Positions 36,261 through 45,962 of a stretch of 64,000 nucleotides of DNA are shown here, piece by piece. Origin of the DNA: Blastopirellula marina (lineage in GTDB: Bacteria > Planctomycetota > Planctomycetia > Pirellulales > Pirellulaceae); contig NZ_PUHY01000012.1 of assembly GCF_002967765.1 (NCBI RefSeq), positions 744,001 through 808,000 on the forward strand, read 5' to 3'. The notes under the pieces were generated by a model. That model had not been told where the DNA came from, did not search any database, and saw only the letters and a list, made by a program, of their open reading frames with translations. The translations under genes and the position numbers were made by a program. Position 1 is the first letter of the stretch, and the number at the start of each line of letters is the position of its first letter.

Positions 36261-36836
36261 TCAGGCGATCGCAGGCATCGTATCGCTGATGCGCCGCTGA
36301 TCGAAATCGCCCCCGCTGACAATGGGCGTTTGCAGTGTCACTTGCACCGGTTCGGCCAATTGGCGAAATGCCTTGGTTGGCATGGCCATCGTCTTCCAGC
36401 GAGGCGAAATCTTCCGAGCCCAAGCCAGGTAAAGATCGAGCCGTACTCCGATGAATGCGTAAAGACGTTCCTGGTGGACGAATAGTTGGCGATCCGGCAC
36501 CGGAGCCATGTCACCGACTACTTCATAGGCAAAGACGAGCAAACCGCGAAACTGCGGGCCCAGCAGTCGCTGCCACTGTGACAAGCTGTGCAAATCGTCA
36601 GTGGTCGTCCAGTTCTTCCAATAGCGGTTCCGGCGACCTGAAGGGAACTTTCGTCCCTTGATATCGATCAGCCAGGACATCTCTCCCCCCGAGGGGGAGG
36701 CAATGAAGTCAAGGTTTTTCAACGAACCGCTTCCTAACAAAGCCCGACGACGTTCGTCGACGGCGATGTATGGAATCTTCTGCTGGCGTAGAAACGCCTC
36801 GAAGGCAACTTCGTAATGATTGGTCCGGATGGTCAT
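36261..36836 (-). CDS. HYExAFE family protein, possible PD-(D/E)XK nuclease fold
   Basis: 191 residues from ATG 36836; TTG 36854 is less likely. The N-terminal HYEVAFEAFL matches the HYExAFE signature known from planctomycetes. Visible residues fit a PD-(D/E)XK core: Glu9 in the first helix, Asp43 in LKNLDF, and Asp58-x-Lys60 in LIDIKGR. That layout suggests a nuclease-type fold acting on nucleic acid, but activity is inference. The gene is followed closely by HisS on the same strand in reverse order of transcription (HisS is upstream), so the two may be co-transcribed. Confidence 0.8.
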   Translation of the reverse strand: MTIRTNHYEVAFEAFLRQQKIPYIAVDERRRALLGSGSLKNLDFIASPSGGEMSWLIDIKGRKFPSGRRNRYWKNWTTTDDLHSLSQWQRLLGPQFRGLLVFAYEVVGDMAPVPDRQLFVHQERLYAFIGVRLDLYLAWARKISPRWKTMAMPTKAFRQLAEPVQVTLQTPIVSGGDFDQRRISDTMPAIA

Positions 36837-36931
36837 TTTTGTTGTCACTCCCAAGGGACGCGAATGGGAAGCCGGGGTCCTTGGCTGGCTTCACTATCGC
36901 AACTTGGGGTGACAACAGATTGTCACGGGGG

Positions 36932-38284
36932 TTATGCGGAGTCCCGTAGAATTTTCGGAATTGCCGCAATTAGTTCAGCAGCATCCTCTTGCAGACTGAC
37001 GGTTTGCGAGTCGCCTGTCTTCAGATCTTTCAGCTGGCAGCTGTTCTCAGCGAGCTCTCGATCGCCAGCGACAATCGCGACTTTAAACCCACGTCGATCG
37101 GCATACTTCAGCTGCTGACCAAGCTTTTTCGCATCGGGGTACAGCTCGACATTGAAACCCGCTCCACGCAACTGGGATGCGATCTTCAGATAGGCTTGTA
37201 AGCTTGACTCATCGAAATAGGGGATGAAAACTTCGGCTGGCGTCGTTCGTTGTTCGAGCCGGCCAAGCTCTTCCATGGCGGCAAGCAAACGGTCCAAACC
37301 GAGCGAAGCCCCGATCCCGGGAAGTTCCTGGTTGGTGTAGAGGCTGGCTAAATCGTTGTAACGACCACCACTGCAAACACTTCCGATCTCTGGCAACTCG
37401 CCCAGGAAGGTCTCGAAGATCGTCCCGGTATAATAGTCCAACCCGCGAGCAATCGAGACGTCGATTTGTAATCGATCAGACGGAACACCTGCTGCGGCGG
37501 TTGCTTGGGTTAGTTCACGAAGCTGTCCGACACCAGTCTCACCCTTTTCGCTCCCAGCGACCAGTTTATCGAGGGCGCTCAGAATCTCGTCTGAAGTACC
37601 CCCGATTTCAGCCAGCTTCAGCACCTGGGCCGCTTGCTCAGCCGTAGCGCCTGCTGCTTGTTGCATTTCCGCGGCTACCTTTTCTGGCCCGATCTTCGCC
37701 AGCTTGTCGAGTGCTCGGAGGATCTCGGTCGACTTCTCGGACAGGTCGAGCTTCTCCAGCAAGCCAGAAAGGACTTGGCGATTGTTAACCCGGACCGTGA
37801 ACGCCTCGAAGCCGATCGCCAGCATCAAGTCATGAATTACCAGAGCGGTCTCGATATCAGCGACCAGTGATTTGGTACCGATCGTGTCGAAATCACACTG
37901 CATAAACTCTCGATAGCGACCCCGCTGAGGTGCCTCGCCACGCCAGACGGTGGCAATGTGATAGCGCTTGAACGGTGTTCCCAACACGCCGATGTGCTGT
38001 GCGGCGAAACGGGCCAATGGAACCGTCAGATCAAACCGCATCCCAACGTCGCGCTTACCTTGGTCCTCGAAGCGAAACATCTGGCGATCGGTTTCTTCGC
38101 TTCCTTTGCCCAGCAAGATTTCGGCGTATTCCAGCGTGGGCGTATCGATCGGGGCGAAGCCATACGATCGATAGACTTTCCGCGCTGTGTTGATCAGCTG
38201 TTCGCGAGGCATCATCGCGTCTGGAAGATAGTCGCGAAAGCCCTTCAATGTGCGAGGCTGGATCAGTTTCTTCTTGTTGGACAT
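36932..38284 (-). CDS. hisS: histidyl-tRNA synthetase
   Basis: 450 residues from ATG 38284. It shows class II motifs: the GFRDYLP start, motif 2 in WRGEAPQRGRYREFMQCDFD, the His-specific segment RGLDYYTGTIFE, and motif 3 in GIGASLGLDRLL. The C-terminal anticodon-binding domain contains VELYPDAKKLGQQLKYADRRG. It charges tRNA-His in the cytoplasm. Length is normal for the family (420-460). Confidence 0.97.
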   Translation of the reverse strand: MSNKKKLIQPRTLKGFRDYLPDAMMPREQLINTARKVYRSYGFAPIDTPTLEYAEILLGKGSEETDRQMFRFEDQGKRDVGMRFDLTVPLARFAAQHIGVLGTPFKRYHIATVWRGEAPQRGRYREFMQCDFDTIGTKSLVADIETALVIHDLMLAIGFEAFTVRVNNRQVLSGLLEKLDLSEKSTEILRALDKLAKIGPEKVAAEMQQAAGATAEQAAQVLKLAEIGGTSDEILSALDKLVAGSEKGETGVGQLRELTQATAAAGVPSDRLQIDVSIARGLDYYTGTIFETFLGELPEIGSVCSGGRYNDLASLYTNQELPGIGASLGLDRLLAAMEELGRLEQRTTPAEVFIPYFDESSLQAYLKIASQLRGAGFNVELYPDAKKLGQQLKYADRRGFKVAIVAGDRELAENSCQLKDLKTGDSQTVSLQEDAAELIAAIPKILRDSA

Positions 38285-38366
38285 GGAATTGATCAGTGAG
38301 CTGGAGATTCAAGTTTGTCGTTGGACGGACAAGCTGAGACGTGGACTTGTTCGCGGCGGTTGGCAT

Positions 38367-38801
38367 CTACGAAAGAATCGGCAGTTCTGGCGGTTTGGGG
38401 CTACGCATGCTTTGACCAGGTCGGCGAGGCATGGTCGCTTCGGCGTACTCCCAGATCTGCTCTGGGGTTTCAAAGTACTTTTCGTAGCACCAGTCGTCGT
38501 CATACTCGCACGCGTCGGTTGTGTAGTCGCGGCAAATCTGGGGACGAGTCTCGTAGATCCCACACATATTATCGTCGCGCAGGTGCTTGCAAGTTGTGTG
38601 AACCAGCAGATACCAGACATCATCGTCTTTGAAGACCGAAGCCCGATCGTGCAACAGATACCAGCGGATGAATTCGAAATCGGCGAATTCCGTAGGGGTT
38701 TCGATCGGTAGAGCAAAGTATCGGCAGCACTTCGCGGTGCAGAACTCGCATAGGACCTGATCAGGCCCCACATCTTCTCGGCTTGGCTTCGTATCGAGCA
38801 T
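38367..38801 (-). CDS. YkgJ-family cysteine cluster protein
   Basis: 144 residues from ATG 38801, which has GAGGA about 9 nt upstream; the longer frame to 38867 is not supported. The family pattern is seen as CxxCxxxCC (CEFCTAKCCRYF), then CKHL, CGIYETRPQICRDY and further Cys residues. Such proteins are thought to bind zinc or an iron-sulfur centre; the role is not established. Its stop lies 83 bp from the HisS start, so they may form an operon. Confidence 0.88.
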   Translation of the reverse strand: MLDTKPSREDVGPDQVLCEFCTAKCCRYFALPIETPTEFADFEFIRWYLLHDRASVFKDDDVWYLLVHTTCKHLRDDNMCGIYETRPQICRDYTTDACEYDDDWCYEKYFETPEQIWEYAEATMPRRPGQSMRSPKPPELPILS

Positions 38802-39017
38802 TTCTGGCCATCCTCGGCGTTCTGGTGGCGTGGGTAAGATATGCAGCTTGTTCGGACAGAGTAGCAAACGCGTGCTACAATGCCTAGTTCGGGTCGATGT
38901 TCGAAAGTGTGATAATCAAGCGAATTCCGGTTAGTTTACCCGGTTTCGCTTCCTTCTCTCGCACCGTTAGGTGGCGGGGGGATCCGGACGATTCCCACTC
39001 GAAAAAGGCTGCAGGCA

Positions 39018-39878
39018 ATGTTCGTTGTGATAACCGCGGTTGGACCCGATAACGTCGGATTGGCCGATCCGATCATTCACTATGTAACGGGGCTGGGGGC
39101 GAACATTGCTGAGATCCAGATGTACGATCATGACGAAGAGGCCGTCTTTGCCATGTTTCTGCGAATTCAGATCAATCCTGAATTGTACACGTCTCTTCGC
39201 ACGGCTCTGTCCGAGATTGGTCGATTGAAGAAATTATCGGTGCGTGTCTGGTCGGCCGACATTCGTCAAGAATCCCCCCGTGTGGCAATTTGCACGACTT
39301 ACCGTCCTGAGCCCGCCCTGGCGGTTCTTAAAGCGATGAAGGCTGGCGAAATCAAAGCAACTCCCGCCGTGATGATTGGCAATCGCGACAACTGCAAACC
39401 TCTGTCAGAGGAATATGGCGTCGACTGGCATAGCATCGGCGGCGAAAAGGGGGAAGCGGACGACGATCGCATGATCGAAATCCTCGATCAGTACGATGTC
39501 GACTACGTTCTGCTGGCCCGCTACATGCGAATTTTGCCGGCGGCCAGTTGCTGGAAATATGCTGGTGGCCGCATCATCAATTTGCATCATGGCTTGTTGC
39601 CCAGCTTTCCTGGGATTCGTCCCTATCACGATGCTAACGAGTCACGCATGTTGACTTTTGGGGCGACCTGCCATTTTATTGTCCCGGAATTGGACGCCGG
39701 AAATCAGATTATCCATCAAGAGACCTTCTCGGTCGAACCGGGCACCAAGATCGACGAGATCATCCGCGTTGGCCAAGAGGTCAACGAGCCAGCCTGTCTC
39801 GTGAAAGGGCTGCAACGCGTCGTCGATCGAGAAATCGAGCTTCACTTTCACCGTGTCGTTCCGCGCAAAGGAATGTGA
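39018..39878 (+). CDS. purU: formyltetrahydrofolate deformylase
   Basis: 286 residues from ATG 39018. An N-terminal ACT domain (about 1-80, VGPDNVGLADPIIHYVTG) is followed by a formyltransferase-type catalytic domain. The triad expected for PurU/GART enzymes is visible: Asn188 and His190 in INLHHGLLPSF, and Asp226 in PELDAG. It hydrolyses 10-formyl-THF to formate and THF, supplying formate and balancing one-carbon pools. PurH, which consumes 10-formyl-THF, is in the same window at 48800 but not linked. Confidence 0.93.
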   Translation: MFVVITAVGPDNVGLADPIIHYVTGLGANIAEIQMYDHDEEAVFAMFLRIQINPELYTSLRTALSEIGRLKKLSVRVWSADIRQESPRVAICTTYRPEPALAVLKAMKAGEIKATPAVMIGNRDNCKPLSEEYGVDWHSIGGEKGEADDDRMIEILDQYDVDYVLLARYMRILPAASCWKYAGGRIINLHHGLLPSFPGIRPYHDANESRMLTFGATCHFIVPELDAGNQIIHQETFSVEPGTKIDEIIRVGQEVNEPACLVKGLQRVVDREIELHFHRVVPRKGM

Positions 39879-40162
39879 AACAGCGCAAGCCCGCTGCTTG
39901 TCTTCGTGGCTTACCTTCGATCGCGGTTCCAGTTTTCATTGCAATGATTCCCCGATCTCTTCTGATTGTACTGCTCGTAGTGAATGGTGGAGGCAAGGCG
40001 GGGGGGATTCCAGATTACCCCGCAATACTCGATTTGCTGTAAGTGGGAATCGGCCTAGGTTTGAAGAGGCATTTTCCAGAACTTGGCGAACCTGATTCGC
40101 ATTGGATAAGGATGCCTCTACGAATTTAGATCGCCAATGAATTGGCGTATGGTGGGCAGACC

Positions 40163-42802
40163 ATGCGATATCGACTTCTTGTCATCGAAAGCAACGTAGC
40201 AATGCGCGAGCAATTGCTGACTGCGCTTTCGGTACATCATGACGTAAAAACCTTACTGGACGGAACCGAGGTCCATCAGGCTATCGCTGAATTCAAGCCT
40301 GAATTGATCCTTCTCGACTTTCACTTGGCGGACGGATCGGCTATCGAAATCTGTCATTCGATCCGCCATCTACTCGTTGAACGGCAGATCCAATTGTTAG
40401 TGCTTGGCCAGGGAATGGGCGAAGCGGAACGTTTACAGGCATTCGCTGCCGGTGCCGACGATATCATCGATAAGTCGATTGGACAACTTGAACTGAACGC
40501 CAAGATCGACGTTCTCATGCGACTACGAAGTGCCTTGGTGAGGGCCACGTCGGCGGAACGAAAGCTGGAAGGGTATACTCGCGAACTCGAACGAATTGTG
40601 GATAAGCGGTCTCTCGCGATTCAAGCAACGCAAGATATCGCCGTGTTTGCTTTGGCAAAGTTAGCCGACTCACGCGATACCGAGACTGGCGAGCATTTGG
40701 TGCGGATGCGTGCCTATTCCCAGATGATCGCCGAACAACTCCGTATGAGTGGTCCGTATCAAGATGAAATCGACGATCAGTTTCTAGCTGATCTCTTTCG
40801 ATCAAGCCCTCTACACGATATCGGCAAGGTCGGCATTTCAGATGCCATCTTATTGAAGCCAGGATCGTTGAACTCGGAAGAGTTTCAAGCGATGAAGGAG
40901 CACGTGCGAATCGGCGCAGAAACTCTCGAAGAGGCAGCCCGCAGCGGTCAAAGTGGATCGTTCTTTCACATGGCTGCGCAGATTGCTCGTTATCACCACG
41001 AACGTTGGGATGGTGAAGGTTACCTGGAAGGGCTCAGGGGAAGTCAGATACCACTCCCAGCACGCATTGTGAGTGTGGCGGATGTGTTCGACGCACTGAC
41101 TAGCAAGCGTGTCTATAAAGAAGCGATCCCTCGCGAATCAGCCCGCGAAATGATACGCGAAGGTAGCGGTACCCAGTTTGATCCTACGATTGTTGATGCT
41201 TTTCTCCACGCGTTCGACAAGATGGTTGCATTATCAAATCAGCCATCACAGGCAGTTCGTTTCCAAGCCGCTTTGCCGACCTGGAAAGCCAATCATCATT
41301 GGGGCAAGTATCAAGCCACGGTCGAATCGTTTAACAAAGAGAAACTATTGGTGGTCGAAAGTGGTTCGATCGAACTCGGCTCGATTTCCAACTGGATGCA
41401 GTCGGCGGGAATGAACGTGCGTCGTTGTGAAAGCTACACCGAGGCGATGGAACTCATTCGTGAGGACTGTCCGACCGTTCTGATCACGAACTGGGGAGTG
41501 ACTGATCCCGACTGCGAGATGTTCTTCCGTTGGATTCGTGAAGAGCATCTTCCGCAATACGTTTACACCATGGCTGTTATCGATCATCAAGAGATCTTGG
41601 AAGCCTCGAAAATCTATCGACTGGGGGTGGACGATGTGATCTCGCAAGAAATCAGCCGCGATGAGCTACTAGCTCGCCTTAACTCGGCAGTTCGCGTGAT
41701 CGAGCTGGAGAATCATTTAAGGAATGTCGAGCGACACGATCCATTAACAGGACTGGCGACGCTTCGCTACCTGAACGATCAACTAAAACGGGAATGGGCT
41801 CGGACACGCAATTATCGTTTGCCGGTGGCGTGCGTGATTATCGATATCGACGACTTCAGCGAGATCAACCAGAAGTACGGTATGGAGGTCGGCGACAAGG
41901 TCCTTCAGAAGTTGGCCGAGACAATCTCAGAGCAAGGACGCGTCATCGATTACTTGTGCCGACTCGATTGCGATCGGTTGTTGCTCGTGTTGCCGGAGTG
42001 CGCCGAGATTAATGCGTTTCGGATTGCGAAACGAATCGAGATGCAGATTGAGAAGGTCACCGTCGATGTGGGGAGTGATCAGATCCGGTATTCGGTAAGC
42101 ATGGGAGTGGCGCAACGAACGAAGCAAACCCCCAATCTTGAATCACTGCTTGATCATGCCAAGGCCGCACTCGCTGTCGCTAAGAAGTCCGGCAAAAGAA
42201 GCGTGGTTCGTTATCAAGATTGCGAAGACTGTACCGGGACGATTGTGGAAGGGGATCAGGTTCGTAATCATCTCGAACACATGACCGCCTCCGAGATCAT
42301 GGTGGCTCCTATCAAATGCATCATCGAGAGCGAACCGGTCGAAGCGGCTGTCAAGTTGCTGTTGAGCAACGATTTTAATTCAGTGCCGGTTGTGGATGAG
42401 CATGGCAATTTGACGGGTGTCATTTCCGAGAAGGATCTCATGTTGGCGTTACGGAAGCACGATGCCTGGAACTCACCCGTCAGCGAGTTCATGCGACAAG
42501 ATGTCGTTCGTTTTGAAGAGAATGAGCCGGCCATCCATGTGTACGAGTTTTTGAGCCAGGCAAGCATTCGCCGTGTCATCATCGTACGTGACAATCGGCC
42601 AACCGGCGTGATCAGTCGAGGAAGTTGCTTGCGATCGCTTCAAACTCAAGGGACTGACGCAATGCTTGGAAGCCCTGAAGAATTGGCTTCGATGCTTGAT
42701 TCTGGAGTATACGAGTCGGCCACGCTGGGGCAACTTCGCGATCTCGTCAAGCAGTTCCGACAGGTGAGCGAATATCGCCGGTCGAAAGAGCTACAGATCT
42801 AA
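40163..42802 (+). CDS. multi-domain signalling protein: REC, HD-GYP-like, degenerate REC, degenerate GGDEF, CBS pair
   Basis: 879 residues from ATG 40163. Residues 1-125 form a receiver domain with phospho-acceptor Asp52 (ILLDFHLADG). An HD-GYP-like domain (about 165-380) keeps HD (His218-Asp219 in HDIGK), YHHERWDG and VADVFDALT, but the GYP signature reads GYL (Tyr287-Leu288). A second receiver (about 390-520) has Asn443 at the acceptor position, so it cannot be phosphorylated normally. A GGDEF domain (about 530-690) has LDCDR at 601-605 in place of GGDEF, so cyclase activity is unlikely. Two CBS motifs (about 706-830) end the protein. Best reading: a c-di-GMP phosphodiesterase or sensor controlled by phosphorylation and nucleotide binding. 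Confidence 0.9.
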   Translation: MRYRLLVIESNVAMREQLLTALSVHHDVKTLLDGTEVHQAIAEFKPELILLDFHLADGSAIEICHSIRHLLVERQIQLLVLGQGMGEAERLQAFAAGADDIIDKSIGQLELNAKIDVLMRLRSALVRATSAERKLEGYTRELERIVDKRSLAIQATQDIAVFALAKLADSRDTETGEHLVRMRAYSQMIAEQLRMSGPYQDEIDDQFLADLFRSSPLHDIGKVGISDAILLKPGSLNSEEFQAMKEHVRIGAETLEEAARSGQSGSFFHMAAQIARYHHERWDGEGYLEGLRGSQIPLPARIVSVADVFDALTSKRVYKEAIPRESAREMIREGSGTQFDPTIVDAFLHAFDKMVALSNQPSQAVRFQAALPTWKANHHWGKYQATVESFNKEKLLVVESGSIELGSISNWMQSAGMNVRRCESYTEAMELIREDCPTVLITNWGVTDPDCEMFFRWIREEHLPQYVYTMAVIDHQEILEASKIYRLGVDDVISQEISRDELLARLNSAVRVIELENHLRNVERHDPLTGLATLRYLNDQLKREWARTRNYRLPVACVIIDIDDFSEINQKYGMEVGDKVLQKLAETISEQGRVIDYLCRLDCDRLLLVLPECAEINAFRIAKRIEMQIEKVTVDVGSDQIRYSVSMGVAQRTKQTPNLESLLDHAKAALAVAKKSGKRSVVRYQDCEDCTGTIVEGDQVRNHLEHMTASEIMVAPIKCIIESEPVEAAVKLLLSNDFNSVPVVDEHGNLTGVISEKDLMLALRKHDAWNSPVSEFMRQDVVRFEENEPAIHVYEFLSQASIRRVIIVRDNRPTGVISRGSCLRSLQTQGTDAMLGSPEELASMLDSGVYESATLGQLRDLVKQFRQVSEYRRSKELQI

Positions 42803-42884
42803 CACGCCCCTCGCTTGCTATTCAGACGCATCTGTGGCTGTTACGATAAAGTATGCGTAACGAGTTCGTTTCAGATCGTATGCC

Positions 42885-44063
42885 ATGGGGTATTTCGTCG
42901 TGTCGCAGGAAGTTTTTGACCAATTTCGCCAGCAAATTGAATCGCTGGGAACGGAAGCGGCCATCGATCAGATGATCGAGTATTTCCGCCAGGAAAAGCA
43001 GCACTTTCAACTTTTTGAAATGTTCAAGCTGCGTGCTCGTGCGCAGCTCGGGCTGCCACTCTTGTTCCCTGGCGTTGCCGAGGATTTGACGGAAGATCAA
43101 CGCGATCAGCTGGAAGATGCCCTGGTCGAGGCATGCGACGAAGTGGGACGCATGTTGCTGGACGAAGGGAAGATTCGCGAAGGCTGGTACTATCTGCGTC
43201 CTGTTGGCGACAAGACTCCCGTCATCGACGCACTGCAGCAAGCAGAAGTTGATGAAGAGAACCTCGAAGACTTAATCGAAGTGGCTCTCTACGAAGGAGT
43301 GGCTCCCGAGATTGGTTTTCGCTGGATGCTCGAACATTACGGTACATGCAATTCTGTCACCACTTATGAGCAGCAACTTGCTGGGATGCCGCCGGTCGCC
43401 CAGCAACCACTTGCCGCGCTACTGCTGGACCATGTTTACGACGAACTAATGGGTACGGTGTCAGCCGATATAGCGCATCAGGAAGGTACTGATCCTCAAG
43501 AGAAGACAATCAGCGAAATGATCGCTTCACGCGACTGGTTGTTCGCAAACTCAGCTTACCATATCGATACCAGTCACCTCGCGGCGACGGTCCGTTTCGT
43601 CCGCGTGCTGCGCGACGAAGCCCATCTGCGCAAAGCGTTGGAACTTGTCGACTACGGTTCGCGACTGGATCCCGCTTTCCAGTACGAACAAACGCCACCT
43701 TTCACAGAGCTTTATCCAAGCCACAAGATTTACTTTCAGACTTTGCTCGGAGAGGATACCGAAGCCGGATTAGCCTACTTCCGTGAAAAGGCGGAAGCCT
43801 CTGACATCCGCCGAGAGGGTTCCTTGGCGATCGAAACTTATATCGAGCTTCTCTCACGCTTGGGACGTCACGACGAAGCGTTGGTAGCCGCACTGAAGAT
43901 GATTCCGGCAGGCGTCCATACGATTGGAGTCGCACCCAGCTTGATCGAGCTGAGCGAGAACGCCCAGAACTATGAACCGCTCGCGAAGTATTCGCAGGAG
44001 CAAGGGGACATGCTGGGCTACGCAACGGCACTCTTATTTGCGAATCGGAACGCCCCCAAGTAA
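42885..44063 (+). CDS. hypothetical protein, 392 aa, planctomycete-type
   Basis: A soluble, acidic, mostly helical protein from ATG 42885, without signal peptide or membrane helix. Notable segments are FKLRARAQLGLPLLFPG, EGWYYLRPVGDK, VALYEGVAPEIGFRWML and a C-terminal TPR-like stretch. I recall similar uncharacterised proteins from planctomycetes but no function. It follows the signalling gene by 82 bp on the same strand and converges on the sulfite-oxidase-like gene 18 bp away. Confidence 0.72.
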   Translation: MGYFVVSQEVFDQFRQQIESLGTEAAIDQMIEYFRQEKQHFQLFEMFKLRARAQLGLPLLFPGVAEDLTEDQRDQLEDALVEACDEVGRMLLDEGKIREGWYYLRPVGDKTPVIDALQQAEVDEENLEDLIEVALYEGVAPEIGFRWMLEHYGTCNSVTTYEQQLAGMPPVAQQPLAALLLDHVYDELMGTVSADIAHQEGTDPQEKTISEMIASRDWLFANSAYHIDTSHLAATVRFVRVLRDEAHLRKALELVDYGSRLDPAFQYEQTPPFTELYPSHKIYFQTLLGEDTEAGLAYFREKAEASDIRREGSLAIETYIELLSRLGRHDEALVAALKMIPAGVHTIGVAPSLIELSENAQNYEPLAKYSQEQGDMLGYATALLFANRNAPK

Positions 44064-44081
44064 GTCGCGCGGAAGTATTGC

Positions 44082-44774
44082 CTACGAATAAAACCCTGGC
44101 GGAACTTGGTCGCTACCAAACCGTTGTTCCTTCCATGGATCTCCGAGATTGTGGTAGCCGCTTCGCTCCCAATAGCCGGGCTCGTCTGTGGCGGAAAGTT
44201 CAATGGCTTTAATCCACTTTGCACCTTTCCAGGCATAAAGCCGGGGAACGATTCCTCGTACGGGGCCGCCGTGGTCGGCATTCAGTTCCATGTCGTCATG
44301 CTTATCGGCAAGTAAGCAATCGTCATGGAGGAACTCTTCAAGCGGGATGTTGGTCGTCCAGCCGTTATCGTAGCCGTGGCATATCACGAACTTCGCTTCG
44401 GGTTTTATGCCGGCTTCATCGAGAAGGTACTTCGTTGAAACGCCTTCCCACATGTTTCCTAAGCGTGACCACTGCGTAACACAATGGAAATCTGCGAAGA
44501 CCTTAACACGCGGCAAGGCTTGGAACTGATCCCAATTGTAAGTTCGTTCATTCTCGACGAGCCCAAACACACGTAGCGACCACGTTTCCTTGGTCACCTC
44601 AGGGACGATCGTCGCATGAAGCACAGGCCATTTCTTGGTGCGACTTTGGCCTGGTGGGATGCGATTGTCCCGATAGGTATCGCGGCTAATGATCACCTCT
44701 TCATCGGTCACATGGTGGTGACCTGGGACTTCGCCACTTTGATACTTCGCTCGGTCGTGATCTTCAGGATTCAT
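44082..44774 (-). CDS. sulfite-oxidase-like molybdopterin oxidoreductase
   Basis: 230 residues; no Tat signal, so cytoplasmic. The oxidoreductase molybdopterin-binding fold is shown by WSLRVFGLVENE, the putative Mo-ligand Cys98 in FHCVTQWS, GYDNGWTTNIPLEE and DHGGPVRGIVPRLYAWKGAKW. It belongs to the short YuiH/YedY-like group without heme or dimerisation domain. Substrate unknown. Its ATG overlaps the stop of the MnmE-like gene by 4 bp (ATGA, 44771-44774), so the two are translationally coupled. Confidence 0.9.
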   Translation of the reverse strand: MNPEDHDRAKYQSGEVPGHHHVTDEEVIISRDTYRDNRIPPGQSRTKKWPVLHATIVPEVTKETWSLRVFGLVENERTYNWDQFQALPRVKVFADFHCVTQWSRLGNMWEGVSTKYLLDEAGIKPEAKFVICHGYDNGWTTNIPLEEFLHDDCLLADKHDDMELNADHGGPVRGIVPRLYAWKGAKWIKAIELSATDEPGYWERSGYHNLGDPWKEQRFGSDQVPPGFYS

Positions 44775-45961
44775 GCGTTATCGTGAGAAATTGTAGTTCG
44801 AGATAGCAAATCATTCAGCTTATGACGAGCCGCATCCGCTTGCTGGCCCTGCAATAATCGCAAGGTATCGCTCAGATGTTCTATTTGTCGCTTGTTAAAC
44901 GGGATGGCCTGACCAACTTGCGGCGGGATGGGGACCAAGTGCTTTACGATCGCCGAGATCAGCTGCGGCACCCCTTGGCCAGTGACGGCACTGGTGGATA
45001 GCATCTCGCTGGAATCGGGTATCTTTAGTTCGGCAGCGAGATCGATCTTATTCACAACGTGCAAAGCTGACGGAAGCTGCTTCAACGATTCGTCCAACTC
45101 GTGAGGACGAAGATTGGTCGCGTCGTGCAGAACGAGGACGACATCCGCTTTTTCGAGAGCGGCTTTGGCCTTGGTGATACCGGCTTGTTCCAGTTCGTCG
45201 TCCGACAGTCGAATGCCAGCCGTATCGGAGAATTGCACAGGCCACCCATCTAAAGCGGTGGTCGCGTGCAAGACGTCGCGGGTTGTTCCAGGCATATCGA
45301 GCACAATTGCCCGATCATAGCCGATCATCTTATTCAAAAGGCTGCTTTTGCCAACATTGGGCGGGCCCGCCAACACAACCGACCAGGGGCGTGTCAGGTG
45401 CAGGCCGAACTTGCTGAATCGAACGAGTTCCTTGATCCGCCGCTGAGCAATTTCGAAGTTGCTGTCATCGATTGCCTCAATAATCGTTACAATCGCTTGC
45501 GATAGTGCTCCTTGTGCTTGATCGAGTAGGTGCAGAGCGGCCAGTTCGGTCGCTGCCTCTGGAATAAGCAACTCGGCCTCGGAGCTAATCGCGTCGGCGG
45601 CTTCCCCACTAATCCACTGCTGCCAACTGCCAATCTCGCAGCCGGCAGACTCCAGGTGTCTCACGATTCGACGGCTCGCTTGAACGCCGCCGTGGCAGTG
45701 GATTTCGACACGATCGCTTCCAAGTTTGGCCACGACGAGCTCTTCGCCGAGATCTTCATCCGGTGCCTGCCAATGCCCCACCAGCACCCGTCCGACTTCA
45801 ACTTCGCTTAGTCGCTTCTTGCTGAGGCTGGTGAAGAAACGATCGGACCAGGCGACCGCCGATTTGCCACGTACGCCAACCGTGGCGATGGCGCCTCGGG
45901 CAGGAGGTGTCAGGACCGCGGCGAACGTCTTGTTCCTATCATTCGGCATACGCACCGGCAC
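44771..45961 (-). CDS. MnmE/TrmE-like GTPase lacking the C-terminal Cys motif
   Basis: 396 residues from GTG 45961; ATG 45949 is an alternative. An N-terminal TrmE_N domain (AAVLTPPARGAIATVGV, VEIHCHGG) is followed by a G domain with G1 GPPNVGKSS (about 198-206), G2 GTTRD, G3 DTAG and G4 NKID, and a helical C-terminus. Canonical MnmE is about 450 residues and ends in a C(I/L)GK motif needed for tRNA U34 modification; this protein ends SRTTISHDNA with no Cys. It is therefore an MnmE relative that may have lost tRNA modification. It lies 1 bp after the M3 peptidase stop. Confidence 0.88.
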   Translation of the reverse strand: MPVRMPNDRNKTFAAVLTPPARGAIATVGVRGKSAVAWSDRFFTSLSKKRLSEVEVGRVLVGHWQAPDEDLGEELVVAKLGSDRVEIHCHGGVQASRRIVRHLESAGCEIGSWQQWISGEAADAISSEAELLIPEAATELAALHLLDQAQGALSQAIVTIIEAIDDSNFEIAQRRIKELVRFSKFGLHLTRPWSVVLAGPPNVGKSSLLNKMIGYDRAIVLDMPGTTRDVLHATTALDGWPVQFSDTAGIRLSDDELEQAGITKAKAALEKADVVLVLHDATNLRPHELDESLKQLPSALHVVNKIDLAAELKIPDSSEMLSTSAVTGQGVPQLISAIVKHLVPIPPQVGQAIPFNKRQIEHLSDTLRLLQGQQADAARHKLNDLLSRTTISHDNA

Positions 45962-45962
45962 G

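Noticed and set aside
41700-42220. Active diguanylate cyclase
   Set aside because: The GGDEF signature reads LDCDR, so cyclase activity is not expected.
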